A stretch of 50,753 nucleotides of DNA from Chloroflexota bacterium (GCA_016219275.1 JACRBM010000069.1:1-50753), one strand, 5' to 3'; shown: positions 8,692-16,838, counted from the first letter of the stretch. The notes: generated by a model from the letters alone, not told the origin. A program made the numbers and translations.

Positions 8692-9909
8692 TTAACGCGG
8701 CACGATCTTGAACAGGAATCGGCGTTGCGCCATCCCCCAGATCGCGAGCACTGCGAGGAGTTGCAGACTGGTATTCAGTGTGGCGATGGTCGGCACATTG
8801 CTTGGCAGGTACGGCAGAACGATGTAGAACGCGCCGATGACCACGACGTGCATCGTGTATCCGTACAACGAATTTTGCCCGAGTGGCAGCAGCAACCAAC
8901 CGAACGCTCCGACAATCGGTTTCCACATCAGCGTGACGAGCAGGTACGCGAATTGAAAGACAAAGAAACTCGCGATCAAACGTCCCGGTGCAAGCGCGCT
9001 CTTGAGGAAAAATTCGTGGACGAACGCGCTCGCATCCAAGCCAGGAATCAAACGCGCGAGGTGCGCGCCGTTCGTCGCGTGCAGTTGCATCAACCACACC
9101 ACGACCAAGCCGGTGAATAGCAGGTACGGCAAGCGCGGCAGTCCGCTCAATTTTCGCACGAGCGATTTGCGATGGAATCCAACTGTCATTGCGACAAAGA
9201 ACAACAACTGCCACGCCGGTACGTTGAACGTCGTGTTGCCGGCGATGTGCCACACACCGCTGATTTGCTCCGGCGCGATTTGAAACGCGAGCCACAACGC
9301 GGAGGATGCCGCGAGCAACCACCCCGTCCGCCCTTTTACAAGCAACCACAATCCGCCCGCCGCGCCGACCATCAACATGGTGTACAGCAACATCACATCG
9401 GTCAGGTACATCGTTTGGCGCAACGTCAGAACGTTGAACACGAATTCGATCGGGTTGCCGATCTGCACCATGCCTGCCCAGGGCAGACCAAAGAACAGGG
9501 TCAGCGCGGCAAACATAATCGTCAGCGCGACCGACAATTTGTACAACGTGAACGCGCGTTGCAATGCTTTGAGTTGCGCCGCGCGCAAACTCTCTTTCAA
9601 CGCGATGCCGCCATAAATCATTCCAACGACCAGACCGGAGAGAAACACGAACGCTTCCGCCGCCGAAACGAAAAACGTATTGCCGCCCGTCGCGAGATAC
9701 AACCAGGACGTGCCACCAAAGTGATCCACCACCATCGCGAACACCGCGAACCCGCGCAAGAGATCGAGCCGCAAATCGCGTCTGTCCGCGACGGCATACG
9801 CCCAATCCAAACGGAGCGCGCGCGGGAACGTATCGAGATTTGGGAACGTGCGAACGGATTGAGTTGCAACCTTGGCGGTTGTCATCGGTTGATTTGTCAG
9901 TTGATTCAC
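8692..9909 (-). CDS. OpgC-like integral membrane acyltransferase (paralog 2)
   Basis: The 405-residue paralog of the gene at 7249-8457 keeps the same motifs: RDLRLDLLRGFAVFAMVVDH, SAAEAFVFLSGLVVGMIYGG, GQNSLYGYTMHV and the identical C-terminus RFLFKIVPR. About ten transmembrane helices are visible. It starts at GTG 9909, preceded by GGCAGGAT. The two copies lie in the same direction, so the pair probably arose by tandem duplication and may have diverged in acyl donor or acceptor. In family terms it would modify an extracytoplasmic glycan; no glycan synthesis gene lies beside it. Confidence 0.8.
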   Translation of the reverse strand: MNQLTNQPMTTAKVATQSVRTFPNLDTFPRALRLDWAYAVADRRDLRLDLLRGFAVFAMVVDHFGGTSWLYLATGGNTFFVSAAEAFVFLSGLVVGMIYGGIALKESLRAAQLKALQRAFTLYKLSVALTIMFAALTLFFGLPWAGMVQIGNPIEFVFNVLTLRQTMYLTDVMLLYTMLMVGAAGGLWLLVKGRTGWLLAASSALWLAFQIAPEQISGVWHIAGNTTFNVPAWQLLFFVAMTVGFHRKSLVRKLSGLPRLPYLLFTGLVVVWLMQLHATNGAHLARLIPGLDASAFVHEFFLKSALAPGRLIASFFVFQFAYLLVTLMWKPIVGAFGWLLLPLGQNSLYGYTMHVVVIGAFYIVLPYLPSNVPTIATLNTSLQLLAVLAIWGMAQRRFLFKIVPR

Positions 9910-10154
9910 AGTATCCTGCCTTCCGTCGAGTGCGATGTGATTGGATTATCTCGGATGGCTGTAATACAAGTTTAGTGCGCCTGTAAAATAGTTGTAAATG
10001 CTGGAACTGGTACTCGGGTACCAATTTTTTTCCGGTTGCATCTCCATTTACGTTGTTACCCCATCGCAAGTTTCGCAGATGAGAAAACTCTAATCAATAT
10101 TAAAATTGCATCAATCCACCAATCGGTTCACTAATTAAAAACAGAGCGCGAAAT

Positions 10155-10186
10155 TGTGGGGCAATTTTCAAAATTGCCGCCCCAAC
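10155..10186. repeat. GTGGGGCAA-type palindrome
   Basis: GGCAATTTT at 10160-10168 pairs perfectly with AAAATTGCC at 10170-10178. The flanks TTGTGGG and CGCCCCAA extend the stem imperfectly. Confidence 0.75.
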
Positions 10187-10215
10187 TTGTGTGTGACGAG
10201 GGTATGGATCAAACA

Positions 10216-10248
10216 AGAAACCAGGTTTCTTGGAGAAACCTGGTTTCT
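10216..10248. repeat. Double palindrome, AGAAACC family, copy 1
   Basis: Two 15-bp arms, AGAAACCAGGTTTCT and AGAAACCTGGTTTCT, are separated by TGG. The arms are perfect reverse complements, and each arm is itself a 7+1+7 palindrome, so two alternative foldings are possible. It is the first of six copies in the window. Confidence 0.85.
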
Positions 10249-10286
10249 GTCGAGCGGTTGGTCCGCGAATCCTGGGTTGGGTAAAA

Positions 10287-10955
10287 CTAGTGCGCGAAAT
10301 CTATCGTCGCGGTGTTGCAGCCCGCGGTGCTCGTCGTCTGCACATTCGCGTTGCGCGACATCGGCTCGCCGGCTGAGTTGATGACGAACACGAACCAATT
10401 CCCTTCGATGTGTTGTCCCTCCGACAAACCCAAACGATACTTGCCTTGAAATGTTGGATCCGCGCGTTTGTAATCGGCTGGATTGATCCCGGTCGTCGCG
10501 TCGTCCACCGCCGGCGGTCCGTGCGGCGACCCAGACACACGAATCACGATGCCATTTTGCAACGCCTTGTTGTCGCTCACCGTGCCTTCGACACGCGTAT
10601 TATCCGACGCGACGCAAACGATGCGCGTGACGCGGTAAAAGTACCCCGCATCGAGATCGGGCGTCGGCGGAGGTGGAACCGCCGTGGGCGGCGCAAGACG
10701 CGCGGTCGGCGGACGCGCGGTCGGTGGGCGTGTGGTTGGACGCGGCGATGGGGGCGGAGGCGGGGGTTGGGTCGGCGGCGGAACGGGTGTGGGGACGAGT
10801 GTGGGCGCGGGACGCGTGAAGGTCGCACGCGGACGCGTCTCGGTTGGCGTCGGCTCGGCTTGTGCGACCAGCTCCAATGTCTGACAACCGAACAGCGCAA
10901 ACCAGATCAACCCACCCAGCACGATCCACCAGCGCATCGGCAAGGAACGCTTCAC
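10287..10955 (-). CDS. Pro-rich lipoprotein of unknown function (1)
   Basis: The 222-residue product has a lipoprotein signal ending LFGC, with Cys at about residue 24. A long linker of Pro, Thr and Arg repeats (PTARPPTAR) spans about 35-100, and a compact C-terminal domain of about 120 residues follows with three Cys and RIVCVASDNTRVEGTV. The start chosen is GTG 10955, five bases after GAGAGG; GTG 10961 is also possible. The linker should let the globular domain extend from the membrane. A second protein of the same design lies at 11595-12260, but the C-terminal domains show little similarity. I do not recognise the domain. Confidence 0.75.
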   Translation of the reverse strand: MKRSLPMRWWIVLGGLIWFALFGCQTLELVAQAEPTPTETRPRATFTRPAPTLVPTPVPPPTQPPPPPPSPRPTTRPPTARPPTARLAPPTAVPPPPTPDLDAGYFYRVTRIVCVASDNTRVEGTVSDNKALQNGIVIRVSGSPHGPPAVDDATTGINPADYKRADPTFQGKYRLGLSEGQHIEGNWFVFVINSAGEPMSRNANVQTTSTAGCNTATIDFAH

Positions 10956-10973
10956 GTGCACCTCTCAGTGAAA

Positions 10974-11012
10974 AACCTTGCGAAGGTTGATTGGCTAAAC
11001 CTTCGCAAGGTT
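10974..11012. repeat. Double palindrome, AACCTTGCG family
   Basis: AACCTTGCGAAGGTT at 10974-10988 and its exact reverse complement at 10998-11012 flank nine bases. Each arm is itself nearly palindromic (AACCTT/AAGGTT). A single left arm recurs at 47346-47360. It lies between the AMMECR1-domain gene and the lipoprotein gene. Confidence 0.8.
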
Positions 11013-11025
11013 GGCTGACGACTAC

Positions 11026-11565
11026 TCAATGATACCGCTTGACCTCGAATCGGTATAACTCGACCGGCTCTTTCGGGTCGGTGATGTTCGCTTTGTGAAC
11101 CCGCGTGTAGTAAAGTTGTTTTTCGGCGGTGTCAATCTCTTCGAGATCGGGCAGAAGCAAGCCGCGTTTCCAAACGTTGCGTTTCGATTGGACGATCAGT
11201 CCGTGCCGCTTGGGGTCTTGATCGCGAATGGATTCGATGAGGACTGGTTCGGTCAACACATCCACCGAAATATCCAAGCCGTCCAATTCCCAGGTCGTCA
11301 GCGGCGGGAAGCGAGGATCGCGGGTCGCCGCGCTGATCGCGTTCGCGATGATTTCTTCGGCGAGTGTGTCGCACTGGGGTTGAATCGTGCCGATACACCC
11401 GCGCAGTTCGCCGTTCGGTTGATGCAACGACACGAACGCGCCGGCGGGTGTTTGCATTTCGGCGGATAACTCGCGCGGCGGCGCAATCGTTTTGCGTTCG
11501 CGAAGGTACGCGTCAATCGCCGCGCGCGCGAGTTGGACGAACGGATGAGGTTGCGGAGCGCTCAT
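11026..11565 (-). CDS. amrA: AmmeMemoRadiSam system protein A (AMMECR1 domain)
   Basis: The 179-residue protein is a single AMMECR1 domain with the diagnostic LRGCIGT at residues 54-60, TRDPRFPPLT around 81-90 and the DISVDVLTEP segment. The family is conserved from archaea to humans and in prokaryotes often accompanies a MEMO protein and a radical SAM enzyme; the biochemical role is unknown. Neither partner is in this window. A GAGGAG ribosome site stands before the ATG at 11565. It lies between two unrelated Pro-rich lipoproteins, 29 bases downstream of one of them, so co-transcription with the lipoproteins is plausible. Confidence 0.88.
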   Translation of the reverse strand: MSAPQPHPFVQLARAAIDAYLRERKTIAPPRELSAEMQTPAGAFVSLHQPNGELRGCIGTIQPQCDTLAEEIIANAISAATRDPRFPPLTTWELDGLDISVDVLTEPVLIESIRDQDPKRHGLIVQSKRNVWKRGLLLPDLEEIDTAEKQLYYTRVHKANITDPKEPVELYRFEVKRYH

Positions 11566-11594
11566 CGTTGAGTCTCCTCACTGAGCGACGAAAA

Positions 11595-12260
11595 TTATCG
11601 TCGCCAAAAATCTACCGAGCCAGCCCAGCAGGTACCGGCGGCATCAGGCGGCAGAGGGTTGATATTGATCGGTCCGCCCACATCCGAGATGCGGTTGCCG
11701 TTCGAATCCATCACCCAGACATAGTACGTGCCCGCCGGTTTATAAGGTCCGGCGTCTCCCGCCAAAGTAAACGAGTACACGCCGTCGTCAAAATTATTGA
11801 TGACGATCCAGGGATCGGTCCCGCCGCCACCACCGAGCGCAACCTTAAGACCCGAAACGCCATACGCGCTTGGATCGCTGCTGTCGTACACTTTGCCCTT
11901 GATGTATTGTCCACCCGAGTGTGTACACGACGCAGGATTCGCGGCGTAGGGCATTTTGGAAACCACTGCCGTTGGTTGTACCACGACTGGTGGAGGTGGC
12001 ACCGCAGTCGGTGGTCGCGCGGTCGGTCGTCGCGTCGGCGTGCGTGTCGGCGTCGGCGCGATAGTTGGCGGTGGGGTCGGGCTGGGTGGGACTAGTGTGG
12101 CAGTTGGCGGAATCGGGGTAAAAGTCGGACGGACGGTACGCGTGGGAGTCGCAGTCGGTTGAAGTTGAGTGACAAGGATATCGGCAGACTGACAGGCGAG
12201 CGCGGCGAGAACCAGAATACATCCTAGCAGGAGCCGCCCTCCCCAATGTTTCAAATTCAT
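11595..12260 (-). CDS. Pro-rich lipoprotein of unknown function (2)
   Basis: The 221-residue product has a signal peptide and lipobox LAAC (Cys about residue 23), a PTPTRTPTRRPTARPP-type linker (about 35-95), and a C-terminal domain of about 120 residues. That domain resembles a small beta-sandwich with KGKVYDSSDPSAYGVSGLKVAL, GDAGPYKPAGTYYVWVMD and SVDFW, which is similar in spirit to carboxypeptidase-regulatory or SpaA-like folds. An AAAGGAG ribosome site precedes the ATG. It is probably the first gene of a three-gene minus-strand unit with the AMMECR1 gene and the second lipoprotein. The ligand is unknown. Confidence 0.75.
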   Translation of the reverse strand: MNLKHWGGRLLLGCILVLAALACQSADILVTQLQPTATPTRTVRPTFTPIPPTATLVPPSPTPPPTIAPTPTRTPTRRPTARPPTAVPPPPVVVQPTAVVSKMPYAANPASCTHSGGQYIKGKVYDSSDPSAYGVSGLKVALGGGGGTDPWIVINNFDDGVYSFTLAGDAGPYKPAGTYYVWVMDSNGNRISDVGGPININPLPPDAAGTCWAGSVDFWRR

Positions 12261-12326
12261 TCAACGCTCCTTTTGATAGATCGGCGCGCCGGAAAACGCG
12301 GAACACAACGCGCCGTTGCGGCACGG

Positions 12327-12335
12327 ATTATACCA
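12327..12335 (-). promoter_or_regulatory. Extended -10 element upstream of lipoprotein gene
   Basis: The minus strand reads TGGTATAAT, an extended -10 (TGnTATAAT), about 65 bases before the ATG at 12260. The position where a -35 would lie is poor (TTTGCC), as is common for extended -10 promoters. Confidence 0.35.
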
Positions 12336-12414
12336 CAAAGCAAAAGGGAGGCAAAAATGAACTGGGGAAAGCAGGACTCGCGCGATTTTACTTGATCGAG
12401 ATGATTAATCCGCC

Positions 12415-13788
12415 TTATTCACTGCGCGTGCGCGAATAACCAGTCCGACTCGATTTGGGCGCGGGCGTCGCCGGACGCGCTTGCGCGCGGCGATGCGTCA
12501 TGCGATAACTCGGCGCGAGGATTTCGTTCACCGAACTGCGCGCGAGATCAAAGATGCGCGTTTGGATGCGCGGGTCAATCTCGGCTTCGTGATGAATCGT
12601 GATAACCGTGGGCAAGCGCGCGATATAACGATAGTCAACGATCTGGAATAATTTTTCGCTTGCCCATGCCGTTGCGCTTTGCGCGCCGAAATCGTCGAGC
12701 ACCAAGAAGGGCGCGGTCCGCGTCTCTTCAAAACGCTGATCGAGGGAAACCGCGCTCCCCGGCGCAAACGTCGCGCGCAAATGATCGAGCAAGTCTGCCA
12801 CGACGACAAAGGTCACGCTGTGTCCGCTGTGCTGGATGCTGTTGGCAATCGCGGCGGCGAGATGCGTTTTGCCGCAGCCGTAATCGCCGGTGAACACAAT
12901 GAATCCCTGGGGATGCGCGGCATAGTCCTGCGCGATGTGAACGACGCGCCGCAAGCTCGCGCGTTCGTCGCCCTTGAGCTCGTCGCCGCGCAAATCAAAA
13001 CTATCGAACGTCATGTCCGCGTAGAAACTCAAATTCGACAGCGTCGAACGCGCGCTATCCGTGCCGCCCTGACGAAAATCCGGCGCGAGAATCGTCGCGA
13101 TCGAACACAACGTCGCATCGCCAAATCGTGAGCGCAAGCGCGGCTCGATCTCTTCAAGTTCGCGGTTCGTCGTGATGACCGTCGGCAGTTGCGCGTTGTA
13201 GCGATGGTTCAGCAGTTGGAATAATTTTTCCTGCGCCCACGCGGTCGCGCTCTGCGCGCCGAAATCGTCGAGAATGAGAAACGCCGCGTCGCGAATGCCT
13301 TCGAAGCGTTCGTCGTATGAGACGCGGCTCGTCGGCGCGAACGTCGCGCGCAAATGGTCGAGCAAGTCCGGCACGACGACGAACAACGCCGGCTCGTTGC
13401 GCGCCAAGCGGTCGTTCGCAATCGCGGCGGCGAGATGCGTTTTGCCGCTACCGTATCCGCCCTTGAGCAACAACCAGCCGCGCGGCTCTTGCGCGAATTG
13501 GCGCGCGCGCTCGTACGCTTCGCGCAGATTCTTACGCTTGTCCGGATTCAACCCAATGCCGTCCGGCATGAACGTCGCGAACGTCATTTGCGCGAGATGC
13601 GTGATGCCGCTCGTTTGGCGCAACTCGTCGAGACTCGCCTGTTGTGTCTCGCGCAATTTGCACTCGCACGGAATCGCGCGCCCGAAATCAGGATGATCGA
13701 GCGGCACCTCGCGCCGCACGAATCCCGCGCCGTGACAAATTGGGCAGACTGCGTTATCGGTTGATATATTTACCGTATTCATCGCCAT
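12415..13788 (-). CDS. DnaC-like helicase loader with two tandem AAA+ domains
   Basis: The 457-residue protein has an N-terminal zinc knuckle (C15, C18, C41, C43) followed by two IstB/DnaC-type AAA+ domains. Domain 1 has Walker A GGYGSGKT (110-117), Walker B FLILDDFGAQ (170-179), sensor TTNRE, and an Arg-finger region RLRSRFGD. Domain 2 has GDYGCGKT (301-308), FLVLDDFGAQ (361-370), TIHHE in place of the sensor Asn, and RIQTRIFD. Ordinary DnaC/DnaI loaders have one such domain. The gene follows dnaB and a dnaD-like gene and overlaps the latter by 35 bases, so a role in loading the replicative helicase is well supported. The product is probably an internally duplicated, covalently linked loader pair. 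Confidence 0.85.
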   Translation of the reverse strand: MAMNTVNISTDNAVCPICHGAGFVRREVPLDHPDFGRAIPCECKLRETQQASLDELRQTSGITHLAQMTFATFMPDGIGLNPDKRKNLREAYERARQFAQEPRGWLLLKGGYGSGKTHLAAAIANDRLARNEPALFVVVPDLLDHLRATFAPTSRVSYDERFEGIRDAAFLILDDFGAQSATAWAQEKLFQLLNHRYNAQLPTVITTNRELEEIEPRLRSRFGDATLCSIATILAPDFRQGGTDSARSTLSNLSFYADMTFDSFDLRGDELKGDERASLRRVVHIAQDYAAHPQGFIVFTGDYGCGKTHLAAAIANSIQHSGHSVTFVVVADLLDHLRATFAPGSAVSLDQRFEETRTAPFLVLDDFGAQSATAWASEKLFQIVDYRYIARLPTVITIHHEAEIDPRIQTRIFDLARSSVNEILAPSYRMTHRRAQARPATPAPKSSRTGYSRTRSE

Positions 13789-14413
13789 ACCAACGTTTCC
13801 GTTTCTTCGATTCGCCCGCGCGCCCTTCTGCGTGCCAGCGCGCGAGAATTTTTGCGATGTAACGCCAATTGCGTTTGTTGTGCTCGACCGCGATTTTGAT
13901 CGCGTCCGCGATCCACTCCGCCGAGTACTGCTTTTCCGCGTCCTTCAACTCGTCCGCGATGATCGGCGTCAGCAGACCGACGTTTTGTTCATACAACGAA
14001 AAGATATTCGGACGTTCTTGGATGGGCGCGGGTTCCGCGCGTATTGTTTCAACCTGACTCTCGAATTTTTCGTACGCGCGACGCCCGGCTTGCGTGTTGG
14101 CAAAATACACTGGGTCGTCCACGTCCCCGCACAACAACGTCCCGCGCTCTACCGCCGCGTCGAGTCCGCGTGTTAACGCGTCTTGAGCGTCGCCGATTGC
14201 CGCGAGCGATTGCATCAACGTGCGGTCGCCGCGCAACTCGCTTGCAGTCACGGGCTTGGCGCGACGATTGGGTTCAGCCATCAACCAGAAAATATGCAGC
14301 GTCACTTTCAACTCGGCAAGGTCGTCCATCGACGGGAGCAGTTCGCTGAAAAATAGATTCGGCAGTGGCGTTACCGCCACCTTGCCATCGGGAAAGCCAG
14401 AGAATTTTTTCAT
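13754..14413 (-). CDS. dnaD: DnaD-like primosomal protein
   Basis: The 219-residue product has an N-terminal winged-helix-like region (about 20-110, with LFFSELLPSMDDLAELKVTLHIFWLM in part) and a C-terminal DnaD/DnaB_2 domain (about 140-197). The latter has the characteristic LYEQNVGLLTPIIADEL and NWRYIAKILARW. DnaD proteins recruit the DnaB helicase and its loader to origins or stalled forks. It is placed between dnaB and the loader gene, with a 35-base overlap into the latter, which suggests translational coupling. The start at ATG 14413 has no clear ribosome site. The gap to dnaB is occupied by a hairpin element. Confidence 0.8.
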   Translation of the reverse strand: MKKFSGFPDGKVAVTPLPNLFFSELLPSMDDLAELKVTLHIFWLMAEPNRRAKPVTASELRGDRTLMQSLAAIGDAQDALTRGLDAAVERGTLLCGDVDDPVYFANTQAGRRAYEKFESQVETIRAEPAPIQERPNIFSLYEQNVGLLTPIIADELKDAEKQYSAEWIADAIKIAVEHNKRNWRYIAKILARWHAEGRAGESKKRKRWYGDEYGKYINR

Positions 14414-14428
14414 CAGTTTTGGAATGAT

Positions 14429-14500
14429 TCACCACAGAGGTCACGGAGAGCACGGAGTTTTTTTGTTTTTTCTCTGTGCGCTCTGTGTTCTCAGTGGTGA
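14429..14500. repeat. Hairpin element with 9-bp periodic arms
   Basis: A 29-base left arm starting TCACCACAGAGG and a right arm ending TCAGTGGTGA are complementary with about six mismatches around a T-rich loop. Each arm is built from roughly 9-base units starting CAC (CACAGAGGT, CACGGAGAG, CACGGAGTT). It fills most of the 91 bases between dnaB and the dnaD-like gene and could attenuate read-through between them. Confidence 0.7.
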
Positions 14501-14504
14501 TATT

Positions 14505-15887
14505 TTACAACGGCTCGCCGCCACGCGAGTCCACGAGCAGGTTTTCAAACTTGGCTTGCTCTTCGATGAACAACAATTGCAAATCCTTGGTCGGACCGTG
14601 ACGATGCTTGGCGACGATGAGTTCGGCGATCTTGTCGGGGTACGGTTTGTTCGGATGCTTGGCTTGCCATTTTTCAATCGTTGGATAGTACGTTTTTTCG
14701 CGAAAGATGAACATGACGACGTCCGCGTCCTGCTCGATCGAGCCAGATTCACGTAAATCCGCCAACTGCGGACGATGGTCGTCGCGTGATTCGACCGCGC
14801 GCGAGAGTTGTGACATGGCGATCACCGGCACGTGCAACTCGCGGGCGAGTTCTTTCAACTGGCGCGAAATCATCGCGATTTCCTGGACGCGATTTTCGAT
14901 GCGCCCGCGCACGGTCATCAATTGCAAATAGTCCACAATCAACATATCGAGACCGAATTCAGATTTCAAACGACGCGCTTTGGCGCGAATTTCAATCGGC
15001 GTCAGCGCGGCGCTATCGTCAATAAAAATCTGGGTCTCGGAAAGTTCGCCGGTCGCCTCGACAAGTTTGGGGTACTCTTCGTCGGTGATTCTGCCGAGCC
15101 GTAGCGATTGCGAATCAATCACCGCCATGGACGACACGAGTCGTTGCACCAACTGCTCCGCCGACATTTCGAGCGAGAACAGCGCGATGCGTTTGTGGTG
15201 TTTGCGCGCGGCGTTCTGCATCACCGACAACCCGAACGATGTTTTACCCGACCCAGGTCGTCCCGCGATGATGATGAGATCGGAGGGCTGGAATCCGCCG
15301 AGCAAACGATCGAGGTCAACGAACCCGCTCGGCACACCCAGGATTTCGCCCTGGTGCTTTTGCACGTAATCGAGTTGATCGAGGAAACGATCCACCGCGA
15401 TGCGGATGGGGACCATATCGCGGCTCATGCGCCGCTGCGCGACCGCAAAGATGGATTCTTCCGCGCGATCAATCAGCGTGTCCACATCTTCGACGCCTTC
15501 GTACGCCATCCCGGCGATGTGCCCCGCCGCCGAAATGAGTTTGCGTTGCGTCGAGATGCGCTCGACCAAGTGCGCGTAATGCTCGATGTGCACTGCAGTC
15601 GGCACCGCGTTAATCAGTGCGGTGATGTACGCCGCGCCGCCGACATCGTTGAGTTTGCCGCGCCGGTCGAGTTCGGTGACGACGCTCAAAAAGTCAATCG
15701 GCTCGCGGCGTTCGTGCAGCGCGAGGATCGCGTCGAAAATCCACGCGTGCTTTTCGAGATAAAAATCCTCGCTCTTGACGATGGGCGCGGTTTTGATAAT
15801 CGCGTCCGGATCAATCAATAAGCCGCCGATAACCGCCCGTTCTGCTTCGAGGTTATGCGGCACCAGCTTATCCGGCGTCGCATTCAT
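14505..15887 (-). CDS. dnaB: Replicative DNA helicase DnaB
   Basis: The 460-residue product matches DnaB throughout. The N-terminal domain begins PHNLEAERAVIGGLL. The RecA-like ATPase has Walker A AGRPGSGKTSF (near 205), ALFSLEMSAEQLVQRL, Walker B LDMLIVDYLQLM, SQLSRAVESRDDHRPQLADLRESG and a final REKTYYP segment. There is no intein. The start is ATG 15887 (MNATPDKL); the frame extends further upstream but only into a GC-rich palindrome. DnaB is the ring helicase at the replication fork. The dnaD-like gene and the loader follow on the same strand, a compact helicase-loading unit. Confidence 0.95.
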   Translation of the reverse strand: MNATPDKLVPHNLEAERAVIGGLLIDPDAIIKTAPIVKSEDFYLEKHAWIFDAILALHERREPIDFLSVVTELDRRGKLNDVGGAAYITALINAVPTAVHIEHYAHLVERISTQRKLISAAGHIAGMAYEGVEDVDTLIDRAEESIFAVAQRRMSRDMVPIRIAVDRFLDQLDYVQKHQGEILGVPSGFVDLDRLLGGFQPSDLIIIAGRPGSGKTSFGLSVMQNAARKHHKRIALFSLEMSAEQLVQRLVSSMAVIDSQSLRLGRITDEEYPKLVEATGELSETQIFIDDSAALTPIEIRAKARRLKSEFGLDMLIVDYLQLMTVRGRIENRVQEIAMISRQLKELARELHVPVIAMSQLSRAVESRDDHRPQLADLRESGSIEQDADVVMFIFREKTYYPTIEKWQAKHPNKPYPDKIAELIVAKHRHGPTKDLQLLFIEEQAKFENLLVDSRGGEPL

Positions 15888-15920
15888 CCGCGTCTCTATC
15901 ACCGACACACCTTTTGAGAC

Positions 15921-15997
15921 CTCACCCCACTCCCCCCACCCCCTCTCCCCTCTCCCAAACAAAGTTTGGGAGAGGGGAGAGGGGGCAAGGGGGTGAG
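15921..15997. repeat. Large perfect hairpin upstream of dnaB
   Basis: A perfect 22-bp stem (15939-15960 with 15964-15985; CCCTCTCC-rich arm ending CAAAC, 3-base loop) lies inside a further 8-bp outer match, CTCACCCC at 15921 and GGGGTGAG at 15990. It separates dnaB from the BFN-domain gene upstream and would block or terminate transcription in either direction, but no T-tract follows. Confidence 0.8.
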
Positions 15998-16064
15998 AGG
16001 TGAGGCATGAGGCATTTCTACAAAGTGATTCCCGACCTCTTGCGAGCGCCGGGAATCGGTCACG

Positions 16065-16598
16065 TCAATCTTCTTTGGGCTTGTTCTCGCCCTTGCCCAG
16101 ACCATCGAGGTCGAGGTCTTCGAGCAAATCGCGAAAGGCATCCAGACTTTCTTCAGATTCTTTTTCCGCCGGCGCTTCGCTTTCGCTCGCGCGAATCGAG
16201 GCGGTTGCCATCACTTGATCGGCGACAAAGATCGGCAATTGCATTCGCACCGCAATCGCAATCGCGTCGCTCGGTCGCGCATCCAATTCGATGTCGCGCC
16301 CGTTCACTTTCATCACAATGCGCGCGTAAAACGTATCCTCGCGCAAATCCGCGACGACGATACGTTCCGCCTTGCCGCCCACCTCGCCGATCAACGACTT
16401 GAACAAATCATGCGTCAACGGTCTGCCGGGCTGGGTGCCTTGCAACGCGATATTGATCGCTTCGGCTTCAAACGGTCCGATCCAAATCGGGAGAAAGCGT
16501 TCGTCTTCGTCTTTGAGCACCACGATGCGATGCGGCGAAACGAGACTCACCCGAATGCTGTCTATCGTGACGGGAACTAGAATCAATTTGTCTTCCAT
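16065..16598 (-). CDS. Bifunctional nuclease (BFN/DUF151) domain protein
   Basis: The 177-residue protein consists of a BFN domain (about 1-135: RIVVLKDEDERFLPIWIG, EAEAINIALQG, TYDLF-like THDLFKSLI, ELDARPSDAIAIAVRMQLPIF in part) and an acidic C-terminal tail. BFN proteins occur in Chloroflexota, Thermotogota, Actinobacteria and plants; nuclease activity is reported for some, but the bacterial role is unclear. The start ATG 16598 is preceded by GGAGGGCG; a GTG at 16610 is the alternative. A good promoter lies 27 bases upstream. It is transcribed towards dnaB but separated from it by a strong hairpin. Confidence 0.88.
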   Translation of the reverse strand: MEDKLILVPVTIDSIRVSLVSPHRIVVLKDEDERFLPIWIGPFEAEAINIALQGTQPGRPLTHDLFKSLIGEVGGKAERIVVADLREDTFYARIVMKVNGRDIELDARPSDAIAIAVRMQLPIFVADQVMATASIRASESEAPAEKESEESLDAFRDLLEDLDLDGLGKGENKPKED

Positions 16599-16624
16599 CG
16601 CGCCCTCCACATTCCACTGCCGGC

Positions 16625-16653
16625 ATTATACCACAAGTGCAAAGCCGCGACAA
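16625..16653 (-). promoter_or_regulatory. Sigma70-type promoter of the BFN-domain gene
   Basis: On the minus strand, TTGTCG (16648-16653), a 17-base spacer and an extended -10 TGGTATAAT (hexamer 16625-16630) give a leader of about 20 bases before the ATG at 16598. Confidence 0.55.
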
Positions 16654-16694
16654 CCGTGTTTAACGACTATTTTGTAGTAATCGCGGGATGATGC

Positions 16695-16700
16695 TATAAT
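16695..16700 (+). promoter_or_regulatory. Possible -10 box for the zinc-ribbon gene
   Basis: TATAAT lies at 16695-16700, but the corresponding -35 position is poor. If used, it would give a leader of about 150 bases containing the hairpin element at 16760-16838. Confidence 0.3.
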
Positions 16701-16759
16701 GCGCGGCGGTTTCTCAGGTGAGTGGCTCGTTCCGCGTTGACACACTGCCGATTGAATCC

Positions 16760-16838
16760 AAACACAGGACGCGAAGACACCTAGACACGCCACAGCCCGC
16801 GCCGTGTCTCCCTTGCATCGTGTCGCCGTGTCGTGTTT
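16760..16838. repeat. Imperfect inverted element with GACAC units
   Basis: The left arm contains GACACCTAGACACG, and the right arm contains the reverse complement of repeated GACACGG/GACACGA units, ending in CGTGTTTTT. The arms are composed of roughly 8-base units like other elements in this window. It lies just upstream of the ribosome site of the gene at 16855. Confidence 0.5.

Larger units (their letters stand above)
9910..10286. other. 377-bp intergenic region with two dispersed palindromes
   Basis: No coding region is supported here. The left part should contain the promoter of the OpgC-like gene starting at 9909, but no convincing -35/-10 pair was found. The right part contains a GTGGGGCAA-type palindrome (10155-10186) and a double palindrome of the AGAAACC family (10216-10248). 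Neither has a T-tract, so neither looks like a simple terminator. Confidence 0.6.

Noticed and set aside
8492-10069. Long open frame (over 500 codons) overlapping the second OpgC-like gene in another frame
   Set aside because: The translation is very rich in Arg and without any family motif, whereas the overlapping frame encodes a clear OpgC-like protein. High GC gives long shadow frames.
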